Assembly: GCF_020169415.1 (NCBI RefSeq)
Contig: NZ_JAIULG010000025.1
Location: forward strand, 1-62,131
Direction of reading: 5' to 3'
DNA: 62,131 bases
DNA from: Tsukamurella sp. M9C
GTDB lineage: Bacteria > Actinomycetota > Actinomycetes > Mycobacteriales > Mycobacteriaceae
Under the pieces are notes generated by a model. That model was given only the letters and a program-made list of their open reading frames with translations, made no database searches and had not been told where the DNA came from. Shown here one piece after another: positions 9,406-17,842 of the stretch. Each line of letters starts with the position of its first letter. Position 1 is the stretch's first letter. Position numbers and translations under genes: made by a program.

Positions 9406-10905
9406 ATGCGCGATACCGCCCGCAAGCTCGGATACGCCCTGGTCGCAGTACTCGGTGCGATCGCCCTCACCTTCGTCTCCGCGGTCGCCTGGGCGGCCAC
9501 GACGGTGCTCGTCGTCCCCGGGACGGGGACGAAGGACCCGTCGAAGGTGACGGGTTACCAGGAGAACGTCATCGGCTACTACGTGCAACCGACCGGCGCG
9601 TGCGGGGCGACCGCCTGCGTCGCGAAGCCGGTGCCCTACATCGCCGAGTTCTGGCCGATCCCGCTCGAGGGCTGGGGCGGGCTCGAGGGAACGAAGTGGG
9701 ACGACTCGGTCGCGAGCGGCGTGACGAGCCTGAACGAGCAGTACGCCGCCGCCGACAAGGACTCCCCGATCGTGATCTTCGGGTACTCCCAGGGCGGCAC
9801 CGTGGTCACGGCGGTGAAGAAGCAGCTGGCCGAGAACGGCGGCATCCCCGACAACGTCTCCTTCGTGGTCATCGGCAACGCCAGCCGCCCCAACGGCGGT
9901 CTCTTCACCCGGCCGTCCTTCCTCGGGCACATCCCGATCCTCGACGTCACCTTCGGAACCGGCACCCCCACGAACACCGGCACCCCGACCCGTCCGATCA
10001 ACACCACCGACGTGGGCTTCCAATACGACGGCGTCACCGACTTCCCCAAGTACCCGGCGAACCTGCTGGCGACCGCGAACGCGCTCGCGGGGTTCTGGTA
10101 CGTGCACGGGAAGATGCTGGCTCCCAAGGGCTCCGACGCCCCGTCCGCCACGCCGATCGGCTACACCCCGGACGAGGTCCGCGCGGCCGTCGAGGCGGCC
10201 ACCGCGAACTGCACCGCCGGAAACCACTGCCAGGTCAGCGGCGACACCCGCTACGTGACGCTGCCGGCGAAGATCCTGCCGCTCATGCTGCCGCTGCTGG
10301 ATCTGGGTAAGGCCACGGGCACCACCGGACTGGTGACACCCTTCGTCGATCTGGTCTCACCGGTGGCCCGCGTGCTGATCGAGACCGGTTACGACCGTCG
10401 CGATTACGGCGCCGCGAGCCCCTTCGGGCTGTTCCCGGTGATCGATCCGCTGCGCCTCGGCGTGGACCTGATCGGCGCCGCCGTGCAGGGCATCGGCCAG
10501 GCCACGACCGGCACCGGCGACGCCTCGAAGTTCCTGGCGCCGAAGCCCACAGCCCCCGCAGCGACCGACGCCGCGGACACGGCCGCGTCGAAGACCACGG
10601 AGACCTCCGCGCCGCAGACGACGCAGGAGCAGTCGCCGGTGCTGCAGCTCGTGAAGACCACGGAGCCGAAGACCACGGAGCCGCAGTCCGATCCGTCCCC
10701 GACGACCGCACCGACCGGCACCGTCGGGACGACCGGCACCGTCGGGACGAGCGAGCCGAGCGCGCCGAGCACGACGGCCGAGCAGACCACCGAGCCGGCT
10801 GCGAGCGCGACGGAGAAGACCACGGCACCGACGGCGACCGAGCCGAAGACCGAGACCGCCGGGCCCGCCGCGGACGAGCCGACGGTGGCGGCGTCCGCAG
10901 CCTGA
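9406..10905 (+). CDS. Secreted PE-PPE-domain serine esterase with Pro/Thr-rich tail
   Basis: A 499-residue exported protein. The signal peptide covers about residues 1-31 and ends in WAATT. The mature domain opens with VLVVPGTGTKDPSK and has the nucleophile motif FGYSQGG at about 125, typical of the PE-PPE esterase/cutinase-like fold of Mycobacteriales. From about residue 385 onward the chain is Pro/Ala/Thr-rich with TTEPKTTEP and GTVGTTGTVG repeats, a cell-wall spacer type tail. The ATG at 9406 follows GAGAGG and gives a clean signal peptide; a much longer in-frame extension upstream was rejected. Probable substrates are cell-envelope lipids or glycolipids. Confidence 0.85.
   Translation: MRDTARKLGYALVAVLGAIALTFVSAVAWAATTVLVVPGTGTKDPSKVTGYQENVIGYYVQPTGACGATACVAKPVPYIAEFWPIPLEGWGGLEGTKWDDSVASGVTSLNEQYAAADKDSPIVIFGYSQGGTVVTAVKKQLAENGGIPDNVSFVVIGNASRPNGGLFTRPSFLGHIPILDVTFGTGTPTNTGTPTRPINTTDVGFQYDGVTDFPKYPANLLATANALAGFWYVHGKMLAPKGSDAPSATPIGYTPDEVRAAVEAATANCTAGNHCQVSGDTRYVTLPAKILPLMLPLLDLGKATGTTGLVTPFVDLVSPVARVLIETGYDRRDYGAASPFGLFPVIDPLRLGVDLIGAAVQGIGQATTGTGDASKFLAPKPTAPAATDAADTAASKTTETSAPQTTQEQSPVLQLVKTTEPKTTEPQSDPSPTTAPTGTVGTTGTVGTSEPSAPSTTAEQTTEPAASATEKTTAPTATEPKTETAGPAADEPTVAASAA
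10713..10748 (+). repeat. 18-bp perfect tandem repeat in the esterase tail
   Basis: Two adjacent copies of GACCGGCACCGTCGGGAC encode TGTVGT repeats. In-frame length polymorphism between strains would be expected here. Confidence 0.8.
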
Positions 10906-10909
10906 GCGA

Positions 10910-11551
10910 CTACTCGCCCGAGAAGAAGGCGGCGGTGCGCTCACCCTGCGCGAGAGCCTGATCCGCGGGCACGCCGGCGGCGATCGTCGCCTCGGCCCAC
11001 GCCTTCGCCGACGCCGCGACAAGGTTCTTGGCGGCGGGCGTCGTGAAGAACGCCTCGGCGTCCTCCGGGCGGTCCTGCCCCGTGGTGAGGAGTGCGTTCA
11101 GGCCCAGGAACGCGAGGTCCCAGCCGACGCCGGTGGCGCCGGGGCCGAACTGCTCGTAGAAGTCCCGCACGTTCTCGCCCGAGTGCGTGAGCGTCAGGCG
11201 CGCGCCGTCACCGTCGGGCTCGACGACGACCTCGACCTGCGAGGTGCCGCCCATGATCTCCCACGAGACGAGGTAGCGGTGCGGGGCGTCGCATTCGAGG
11301 ACGGTGCCGGCGGCGTTGCCCTCCACCTGGAAGCGGCCGCCCAGCGCGAGCTCCCCGTGGACGGGCGCGAACCAGCGCGGCAGGCGCTCGGCGCTGGTCA
11401 CCGCGTCCCAGAGGTCGGCGACGTCAGTGGGATAGGTCTGGCCGAGCGAGCCGGAGACGTAGACGTCCCCCTCGCCGCTGTCGCGCACCTCGGCGCGCCG
11501 GGTGACCGCTGCGGGCTGGGCCGCGGCGAGATCGTCGATGTCGTAGGTCAT
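10910..11551 (-). CDS. SRPBCC / AHSA1-domain protein, ArsR-coupled
   Basis: A 213-residue START-like protein with VSGSLGQTYPTDVADLWDAVTSAERLPRWF at the start of the fold and VSWEIMGGTSQVEVVVEPD in the beta-sheet. Its ATG overlaps the TGA of the upstream ArsR gene (ATGA), so the two are translationally coupled. ArsR-AHSA1 pairs are common in actinobacteria; the ArsR probably represses the pair. Ligand unknown. Confidence 0.88.
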   Translation of the reverse strand: MTYDIDDLAAAQPAAVTRRAEVRDSGEGDVYVSGSLGQTYPTDVADLWDAVTSAERLPRWFAPVHGELALGGRFQVEGNAAGTVLECDAPHRYLVSWEIMGGTSQVEVVVEPDGDGARLTLTHSGENVRDFYEQFGPGATGVGWDLAFLGLNALLTTGQDRPEDAEAFFTTPAAKNLVAASAKAWAEATIAAGVPADQALAQGERTAAFFSGE

Positions 11552-11922
11552 GATTCGTCCTTCTCGGTAGCCGTTCGGCGCGCCTTCTTGCCGCGCGAGA
11601 TCTCCGTCCCCAGGGCCCACAGCTTGGGCTCCCAGAAGTGCCGGAACGGGACCAGCCAGTCGTCGACCTCCCGCAGGGGTTCGGGCTGCACCGCGTACAG
11701 GCGGCGCGTCCCCTCCGGCCGGACGGTGACGAATCCCGCTTCCCGCAACACCTTCAGGTGCTGCGAGACCGCGGGCTGGCTGATGCCGAAACGTGCACGC
11801 ACGTCGTCGCTCAGCTCGCCCGCCGAGAGCTCGCCCTGAGCGAGGAGCTCGATCAGGTGGCGGCGGACGGGATCACCGAGGACGTCGAAGGCGTGCACGT
11901 GATCGAGTATTTCATTCGTCAC
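11548..11922 (-). CDS. ArsR-family winged-helix repressor
   Basis: This 124-residue regulator has the ArsR core: FDVLGDPVRRHLIELL, the recognition region ISQPAVSQHLKVLREAGFV and the wing RRLYAVQPEPL. No metal-binding cysteine motif is visible, so it is a non-metal ArsR of the type paired with AHSA1 proteins. The GTG at 11922 overlaps a palindromic operator. Confidence 0.92.
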   Translation of the reverse strand: MTNEILDHVHAFDVLGDPVRRHLIELLAQGELSAGELSDDVRARFGISQPAVSQHLKVLREAGFVTVRPEGTRRLYAVQPEPLREVDDWLVPFRHFWEPKLWALGTEISRGKKARRTATEKDES

Positions 11923-11932
11923 TTATATAAGT
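11921..11932 (-). promoter_or_regulatory. Palindromic ArsR operator candidate
   Basis: ACTTATATAAGT is a perfect 12-bp palindrome in an otherwise GC-rich context and touches the GTG start codon of the ArsR gene. Binding here would block transcription start or translation of its own operon. Autoregulation is inferred. Confidence 0.6.
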
Positions 11933-11971
11933 CAAGGATGAAATAGACCGGACGCGGACCGCCGGGCCGCG

Positions 11972-13495
11972 CTACCCGACGGTGACGGTGATCGTGCGCT
12001 CGGCGGTGGGCTCGTTCAGCTTGGTGGTGTCGACCTTGAGCACCTCGAGGCTGTCCTGCAGACCGTTGGCGAGGATCTTCGCCTTGAGCTGGAACGGCGT
12101 CTTCGGGCCCGCGATGCCGGCCAGGCCGAAGTCGCTGTCATTGGCGATGAACAGCGTCGTGCCGCCGTCGGGCGAGGCGAGGCCCTCCACCTTGTCGTGG
12201 CCGAAGAACGTCCCGGCGGGGTTGAGCTTGTCGACCAGCCCGCTGAGGTCGAGGGCCACCGACTTGCGGACCGGGGTGATGCCCGCGCCCTTGAGCGCGG
12301 CCTCCGCCTCCGCGGTGCCGGTCACGCCGGCGATGGTCTCGGGGTTCTGCTCGCCGAGCACGGTCGCGCCGTCGAGGCTGATCCGGTAGATCGTCTTGTT
12401 CGCCTTGGGCGCGGTCTTCCCGTCGCGCTCGTCGACGAGGAACTCCGTGTTCGAGATCGCGGTGATCTCGGAGACGGCCTTCTTGGTGTCCTTCGGGTTG
12501 TCCAGGAGGTAGGCGTACTGCTGGACGGCCTTGGTGGCGAGGTCGATCGCGACGATCCGCGTGACGGGCACCTCCTTGGCGTTGCCGCTCAGGCCGGGAA
12601 CGTTCAAGGCGGACTGCATGATTCCCACGAGCCGCTTGCCGTCGGGGGTCACCGTCAGGCCCTCCATGCCCTGGTTGGGCGTGCGACTGCGGAGGACCTC
12701 GGGCAGCCCCTTGCCGGGCAGGAGGCGCTCGAGCTCCTGGCCGTTGGCGTCGAAGTGGACGAGGAAGGGCCCGTACTCGTCCGAGACCCAGAACGAGCCG
12801 TCGGGCAGGGCGACGAGGCCCTCGGAGTCGATGCCGTGGTCGGTGGGCGGGAGCTCGGCGCCGTCGAGGTCGAGCATCTTCTCACCCGTGGGCGCGGCGG
12901 TATCGTTGCGGCCGTTGAGCGGGCGGCCGTCGCGGCCCTTGAGGGTGATGACGCTCTGCAGGACCGCGGCGCCGTCCTCGAGCTTGAACCGGCCGATCTG
13001 CGGGGTGAAGTCCGGCGTAGCGGCGATCTTCTCGTCCTTGCCCGGGCCGTCGACGTTGGGCCCGCGGTCGGTGAGGCCGTAGAACTCGCCGGGCGCGCCC
13101 GGGACCGGCGTCCACGACGAGCCGTAGCCGCTGCCGTCGATGGAGACGCCGCCGACGGTGGCGAGCGGCGGGATGTCCGACGAGTACAGCGCGACCGCCG
13201 GCGAGACGACGGCCTTCAGCTGCACCGAGCCGGTGAAGCCCGCCTTGGGCTTGAAGACGAGGGCGCCGCCCTTCGCCGCCTCGACGGTACCGTCGGGCGT
13301 GGGCTTGACGTCGACGACCGCGCCGCCCTGCGCGAGCCCGGCGAGCTGCGCCGCGGTGATGGTGAGCGGCGAATTCGTGCCGGTCTTGAGGTCGAGCTTG
13401 GCGGCGTCGTCACCCCCACCCGAGGAGCAGGCGGCGAGCGAGCCGCCCGCGAGGACGGCGACGAGGGCAACGGCGAGGCGGCGGTTCGAGCGCAT
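11972..13495 (-). CDS. Lipoprotein with esterase-like phytase domain
   Basis: A 507-residue surface lipoprotein with lipobox LAACS (Cys at about 23). Residues from about 95 match the esterase-like phytase domain: GGVSIDGSGYGSSW, YGLTDRGPNVDG, HGIDSEGLVALPDGSFWVSDEYGPF and NQGMEGLTVTPDGKRL. The domain forms a beta-propeller-like fold. A linker of about 60 residues precedes it. Phosphoesterase activity is possible but unproven for the family. Confidence 0.83.
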   Translation of the reverse strand: MRSNRRLAVALVAVLAGGSLAACSSGGGDDAAKLDLKTGTNSPLTITAAQLAGLAQGGAVVDVKPTPDGTVEAAKGGALVFKPKAGFTGSVQLKAVVSPAVALYSSDIPPLATVGGVSIDGSGYGSSWTPVPGAPGEFYGLTDRGPNVDGPGKDEKIAATPDFTPQIGRFKLEDGAAVLQSVITLKGRDGRPLNGRNDTAAPTGEKMLDLDGAELPPTDHGIDSEGLVALPDGSFWVSDEYGPFLVHFDANGQELERLLPGKGLPEVLRSRTPNQGMEGLTVTPDGKRLVGIMQSALNVPGLSGNAKEVPVTRIVAIDLATKAVQQYAYLLDNPKDTKKAVSEITAISNTEFLVDERDGKTAPKANKTIYRISLDGATVLGEQNPETIAGVTGTAEAEAALKGAGITPVRKSVALDLSGLVDKLNPAGTFFGHDKVEGLASPDGGTTLFIANDSDFGLAGIAGPKTPFQLKAKILANGLQDSLEVLKVDTTKLNEPTAERTITVTVG

Positions 13496-13563
13496 GCCCT
13501 GTGCTTACCAGACCCATATGAACCGTGCGTGGATCGCGCCGTCTGGGCGGGACCCGCCACGCA

Positions 13564-14084
13564 TCAGTCGTCCGCAGCCACGATCAGGTGGAGCACTCCC
13601 GACCCGCGGTCGATGACGACGAACTCGTGGTAGCCGCTACAGCCGACGATGCCGCCGAATCATGGAAGGCCTCGTCCCCGGGCGGCCGGAGCTCGAACAC
13701 CTCGCCCCCGGCGAACAGCGAGAGGACCTCGTCCCGCAGGGTGTCGCGGGTCTCGTCAGTGGGACCGGTGTAGCCGTCGCTCCACTCCTGGTCCACCGCC
13801 CACGACGTCACTGTGTCCACTGCGTCATCGGCCGCGACTCGCGTGAACATGGACGGCGCGAGGCGGTCGAGCCACCAATTGGCATGGCGCGAGGCGCCGG
13901 GATAGTCCATGCGTGCCGGGTCGAAGGGCGAGCAGTAGTCGTCGCGATAGGCGGACGTCGCCATCAGTGCGGCCAGCAGCTCGGCGTCGGTGGCGGCAGC
14001 CGTGATCACGAACGTCTTGAGGTCGACCCACATGTAGGTACCCCGGTCCATGTGGACGAGGGAGAAGTCTCGAAGAGTCAGCAC
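13564..14084 (-). pseudogene. Hypothetical gene with apparent 1-base frameshift near its 3' end
   Basis: The uninterrupted frame runs 14084 to 13584 (166 codons) and starts MLTLRDFSLVHMDRG. It ends in a serine/threonine-rich tail (SAVAATTSSSSSTAG) unlike the rest of the protein. In a neighbouring frame the same DNA reads GYHEFVVIDRGSGVLHLIV followed by AADD and a stop at 13564, a natural-looking C-terminus. One missing base around 13640-13650 would join the two. This is either a real mutation or a base-calling error. The gene follows the primase-polymerase gene by 6 bases in the repair operon. The family is not recognised. Confidence 0.6.
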
Positions 14085-14090
14085 CGACGG

Positions 14091-15179
14091 TTACAGCCTG
14101 TTGCCCTCGGCGTCCCAGTGCTCGGCGACCTTCTTGCTGGGCTGCACGCGCGGGGGCTCGCCGGGCATCTTGGGGTAGTCGGGCGGGTAGTTCAGCTCGA
14201 CGGGGTGCTGCTCCCACAGGTCCAGCAGGGGCGTGAGGTCGTGCGCGACCTCGTCCATGTCGGCCCACGGGTTCCCGTCGGCGAGGCGCTCGGGGACGGT
14301 GAACAGGTTGAGCTCGTGCGGGTCCTGCAGCTCGGCCAACTGATCCCACGTGAGCGGGGTGGAGACGGTGGCGCCCTGCACTGCGCGCAGCGACCACGCG
14401 GAGGCGATGGTGCGGTCGCGGCTGTTCTGGTTGTAATCCACGAAGATCCGCTCCCCCCGCTCCTCCTTCCACCACGCGGTGGTGACGCCGCTGTCGCGCT
14501 TCTCCAGCTCGCGGCCGAAGGCGATCGCGGCGTGGCGCACGTCCACGAAGTCCCAGCGCGGCGCGATGCGGATGAAGACGTGCACGCCGCGGTTGCCGGA
14601 GGTCTTGCAGTACGCCCGGAGGCCGAGGTCGTCGGCGAGCTCGCGGGCGACACCCGCGACCCGCACGGCGTCGCGGAAATCGGTGCCCGGCTGGGGATCG
14701 AGGTCGATCCGCAGCTCGTCGGGGTGGTCGACGTCGGCGCTGCGCACCGGCCACGGATGGAAGGTGATGGTGCCCATCTGCGCGCACCACACCGGGATCG
14801 CGATCTCGGAGGGGCACAGCTCGTCGGCAGGGCGGCCGGACGGGAAGGCGATCCGCACCGTCTGCGCGTACTCAGGCGCGCCCTTCATCATCCGCTTCTG
14901 ATAGAAGCCGTCGGCGTCCTTGTCCTGCGGGCCCTGCGCGAGCCGGCCGCCGGGGTGGACACCGCCGGGCCACCGCTCGAGCGCGGTGGGGCGGTCGCCG
15001 ATGGCCGCGAGCAGCGGCTCGCCGACGGCCGCGAAGTACTGCGCCACCTGGAGTTTGGAGACCTCGGGGGTGAGGTCGGTGCCGGGGTAGATGATCCGAT
15101 CCGGACTCGAGACCCGGACGGGGCGGTCACCGTCGGGCCCGAGGACGATCACCTCGGCTGCCGGGGCCTTGACCATCAC
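14091..15179 (-). CDS. LigD-like primase-polymerase (Prim-PolC type)
   Basis: A 362-residue archaeo-eukaryotic primase-superfamily polymerase of the LigD PolDom type. Catalytic signatures: RIDLDPQPG (metal-binding Asp pair, about 172), KTSGNRGVHVFIRI (nucleotide-binding SGxxGxH, about 205) and FVDYNQNSRDRTIASAWSLR (about 265). In mycobacteria the homologue next to LigC (Rv3730c / MSMEG_6301) fills short gaps with ribonucleotides during excision repair. The ATG overlaps the TGA of ligC (ATGA), showing tight coupling. Confidence 0.93.
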   Translation of the reverse strand: MMVKAPAAEVIVLGPDGDRPVRVSSPDRIIYPGTDLTPEVSKLQVAQYFAAVGEPLLAAIGDRPTALERWPGGVHPGGRLAQGPQDKDADGFYQKRMMKGAPEYAQTVRIAFPSGRPADELCPSEIAIPVWCAQMGTITFHPWPVRSADVDHPDELRIDLDPQPGTDFRDAVRVAGVARELADDLGLRAYCKTSGNRGVHVFIRIAPRWDFVDVRHAAIAFGRELEKRDSGVTTAWWKEERGERIFVDYNQNSRDRTIASAWSLRAVQGATVSTPLTWDQLAELQDPHELNLFTVPERLADGNPWADMDEVAHDLTPLLDLWEQHPVELNYPPDYPKMPGEPPRVQPSKKVAEHWDAEGNRL

Positions 15180-16204
15180 TCACCCTCCTGCAGGACGTCG
15201 TCGAGGTCGTAGTTGACGGGGACCTCGAGCTGGTCGTAGCCGCAGCTCGACGGTTCGCGGTCGGGGCGCCAGCGCTTGAACTTGGCGGTGTGCCGCAGGC
15301 GCATGCCCTCCATCTGGTCGTAGTCGAACTCGACGACCAGCTCGGGGCGGACGGGCACCCACTCCCCCGTCTTCTCCGGGGTGGCCCAGCGGTTGGGCTC
15401 GCCCTGGACGGAGTCGGCGGTGCGCATGGGCTCGAGGAGCTGCAGGTACTCCTCCCGCTTGGCAGCGGTGAAGGCGCCGATGCCGCCGATCGGCAGCAGC
15501 TGCCCGTCCTGGTAGAGGCCGAGCAGGACCGAGCCGACGGCGTTCGGCTGCGACTTGTGCGGGCGGTAGCCGATGACCACGGCCTCGCCCGTGCGGGCGT
15601 GCTTGACCTTGATCATCTCGCGCTTGCCGGGCAGGTAGTGGCCGTCGATCCGCTTGGAGATCACCCCGTCGAGGCCCGCGCCCTCGAACCGCTCGAACCA
15701 GTCGGCGGCGGCTTCGGCGTCGGTGGTGACACGGCTGATCTTGCAGGTCCCGGTGCCGGCGTACGCGGAGACGAGCACCTGGCGGCGCGCGCTGAAGGGC
15801 TTGCCGGTGAGGTCGACGTCGGCCATCGCGATCGCGTCGAAGCCGATGAAGATCGCCGGGGTCTCCTCCGAGAGCTTCGTGATGCGCGACTCGGCGGGGT
15901 GGATCCGCGCGGAGAGCGACTCCCAGTCGAGCCGCTTGCGGCCCTCGCGGTGCACGGCGACGGCGATCTCCCCGTCGAGCACGCAGCGCTCGGGCAGTTC
16001 CTCCCGTGCGGCCGCGACGACCTCGGGGAAGTAGCGGCCGAGGTCCTTGCCGCTGCGCGAGCCGATGAACACCTCGTCGCCGTCGCGGAAGATCAGGGCG
16101 CGGAAGCCGTCCCACTTGGGCTCGTGGGAGTAGCCCTCGCCGGGCACCGCCTTCGCGGCCTTGGCGAGCATCGGATCGAGCGGCGGGTTCACGGGGAGGT
16201 CCAC
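15176..16204 (-). CDS. ligC: ATP-dependent DNA ligase LigC
   Basis: A 342-residue two-domain ATP-dependent ligase. The adenylation lysine lies in EPKWDGFRAL (about 30). Further nucleotidyltransferase motifs: GSRSGKDLGRYFPE, LDGEIAV, GLDGVISKR and MIKVKHARTGEAVVIGYR. An OB-fold domain follows from about residue 225. It lacks the polymerase and nuclease domains of LigD, matching mycobacterial LigC (Rv3731). It leads the operon with the primase-polymerase, a pair that seals gaps in excision repair. Confidence 0.94.
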   Translation of the reverse strand: MDLPVNPPLDPMLAKAAKAVPGEGYSHEPKWDGFRALIFRDGDEVFIGSRSGKDLGRYFPEVVAAAREELPERCVLDGEIAVAVHREGRKRLDWESLSARIHPAESRITKLSEETPAIFIGFDAIAMADVDLTGKPFSARRQVLVSAYAGTGTCKISRVTTDAEAAADWFERFEGAGLDGVISKRIDGHYLPGKREMIKVKHARTGEAVVIGYRPHKSQPNAVGSVLLGLYQDGQLLPIGGIGAFTAAKREEYLQLLEPMRTADSVQGEPNRWATPEKTGEWVPVRPELVVEFDYDQMEGMRLRHTAKFKRWRPDREPSSCGYDQLEVPVNYDLDDVLQEGE

Positions 16205-16243
16205 GCCTCGATCCTAGGCGCGAGCACCGACGAAACGCCCGAA

Positions 16244-16273
16244 AGCGGGACCCCGCACCCGCGGGGTCCCGCT
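16244..16273 (-). terminator. Strong hairpin between DinB and ligC
   Basis: A perfect 13-bp stem AGCGGGACCCCGC / GCGGGGTCCCGCT with a 4-base loop lies 11 bases after the DinB-like gene and separates it from the ligC operon. Confidence 0.8.
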
Positions 16274-16284
16274 GCGAGGATCCG

Positions 16285-16821
16285 TCAGCCCATGCTCTTC
16301 TGGCCGTCGATGGCCTCGCGGATGATGTCGGCGTGACCCGAGTGGTGCGCGGTCTCGGCGGCGACGTGCAGGAACACGCGGCGCACGGTCCAGAACACCC
16401 CGGCGGGCTGCCAGGGCGCCTCGGGCAGCTCGTACGAGGCGTCGAGGTCGAGGGTGCGCACCAGCTCATCGGTGCGGGCAGCCGCGGCGTCGAAATCGGC
16501 GAGGATGCCCGCGAGGGTCTCGCCCTCGGCGATCCGGAACTTGTCCGCCCACTGCGCGAGCACCTCGGGGCTGGGGTTCTCCCAGTCGACGTCCGCATAA
16601 GCGTTGTCGGGCTTGGCCTCCGCGAAATCGGCCCAGCTCTTCTCCACCTCTGCGCAATGCTTGATCAGTCCGCCCACGGTCAGCTCGCTGACGGTGCTGC
16701 GGGTGTTGGCCTGCTCGTCGGTGAGGCCCTCCGCCGTGTGGCGGAGGAACTGCCGGCGATCGGCGAGGAGGCTGAGGATGTCGGCGCGTTCGCCGGTGGC
16801 GGTCTGCTGTGTCTCGTTCAT
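16285..16821 (-). CDS. DinB-family protein (DUF664)
   Basis: A 178-residue four-helix-bundle protein. Three metal-ligand histidines are in place: GGLIKHCAEVEKSW (about 54), and VFLHVAAETAHHSGHADIIRE near the C-terminus. Actinobacterial DinB proteins of this type include thiol-dependent S-transferases; the substrate here is unknown. Divergent from the WYL regulator across 61 bases. Confidence 0.88.
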   Translation of the reverse strand: MNETQQTATGERADILSLLADRRQFLRHTAEGLTDEQANTRSTVSELTVGGLIKHCAEVEKSWADFAEAKPDNAYADVDWENPSPEVLAQWADKFRIAEGETLAGILADFDAAAARTDELVRTLDLDASYELPEAPWQPAGVFWTVRRVFLHVAAETAHHSGHADIIREAIDGQKSMG

Positions 16822-16882
16822 GAGATAAGACTATTGAGCCAAGTGCCAGTTTCTGTCCTCAATTGAAGGAATTCTGAAAGAC

Positions 16883-17833
16883 ATGGCGAACACGAGCTCC
16901 CGAACCCTGCGGCTGCTGTCCCTCCTGCAGACCCACCGCTACTGGCCGGGCTCCGAGCTGGCGGACCGGCTCGAGGTGTCGGTGCGCACCCTGCGGCGCG
17001 ACATCGAGCGCCTGCGCGACCTCGGCTACCCCGTCTCCGCGTCCCGCGGCGTCGACGGCGGCTATCAGCTGGCGGCCGGCGCCGCGCTGCCGCCGCTGGT
17101 CCTCGACGACGAGGAGGCGGTGGCGATCGCCGTGGGCCTGCAGACCGCCGCGCAGGGCGGGATCGCGGGCATCGCCGAGACCTCGGTGCGCGCGCTGGGC
17201 AAGGTGGCCGCGGTGATGCCGCCGCGGCTGCGCAAACGCGTCGAGGCGCTGGGCGCCGTGACCCAGCCCGCCGTCCTCACCGGTGGCCCGGCCGTCGATC
17301 CGCGGATCCTCACCGGGCTCGCGGAGGCGTGCCGCGCGGAGGAGCGGATCGAGTTCGGCTACACCGCCGCCGACGGTGCGCGCACCGACCGTCTCGCCGA
17401 GCCGATGCGGCTCGTGCCGCTCGGGCGCCGCTGGTACCTCGTGGCCTACGACCTGTACCGCCACGACTGGCGCAGCTTCCGGCTCGACCGGATCAGCGGA
17501 CCGTCGAGCACGGGCGTGCGCTTCCGGCCGCGCGAGCTCCCCGCCGAGGACGCCGCCGCCTACGTCCGCGCGTCCGTCGGCCAACGCACGCCCGCGCACC
17601 GGATCGAGTTCCACGTGGCCGCGCCCGTCGAGCACGTGCGGCCGCTCATCGGCCGGTACGCGCGGCTCGAGGAGGTGCCCGACGGCACCGTCGTGCGGAT
17701 GGAGGCCGACACGCTGGACTGGCCCGCGATGGCGATCGCCGTGCTCGACGCGGAGGTCACCGTCGTCGAGCCGGCGGAACTGACGGCCCACCTCGCGCGC
17801 TGGGCCGGGAACCTCGCGCGGGTGCGCTCGTAA
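16883..17833 (+). CDS. WYL-domain transcriptional regulator
   Basis: A 316-residue regulator with an N-terminal winged helix (about 5-60, LADRLEVSVRTLRRDIERL), a WYL domain (about 145-215, with RRWYLVAYDLYRHDWRSFRLDR) and a C-terminal WCX region. WYL proteins sense nucleic-acid or other ligands and often respond to DNA damage. Position opposite DinB and near ligC suggests, but does not prove, a damage link. Confidence 0.9.
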   Translation: MANTSSRTLRLLSLLQTHRYWPGSELADRLEVSVRTLRRDIERLRDLGYPVSASRGVDGGYQLAAGAALPPLVLDDEEAVAIAVGLQTAAQGGIAGIAETSVRALGKVAAVMPPRLRKRVEALGAVTQPAVLTGGPAVDPRILTGLAEACRAEERIEFGYTAADGARTDRLAEPMRLVPLGRRWYLVAYDLYRHDWRSFRLDRISGPSSTGVRFRPRELPAEDAAAYVRASVGQRTPAHRIEFHVAAPVEHVRPLIGRYARLEEVPDGTVVRMEADTLDWPAMAIAVLDAEVTVVEPAELTAHLARWAGNLARVRS

Positions 17834-17842
17834 GCTGGGGCG

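Noticed and set aside
10660-10870. Repeats that might be a CRISPR-like array
   Set aside because: They are in-frame Thr/Pro/Glu codon repeats of the esterase tail, with irregular spacing.
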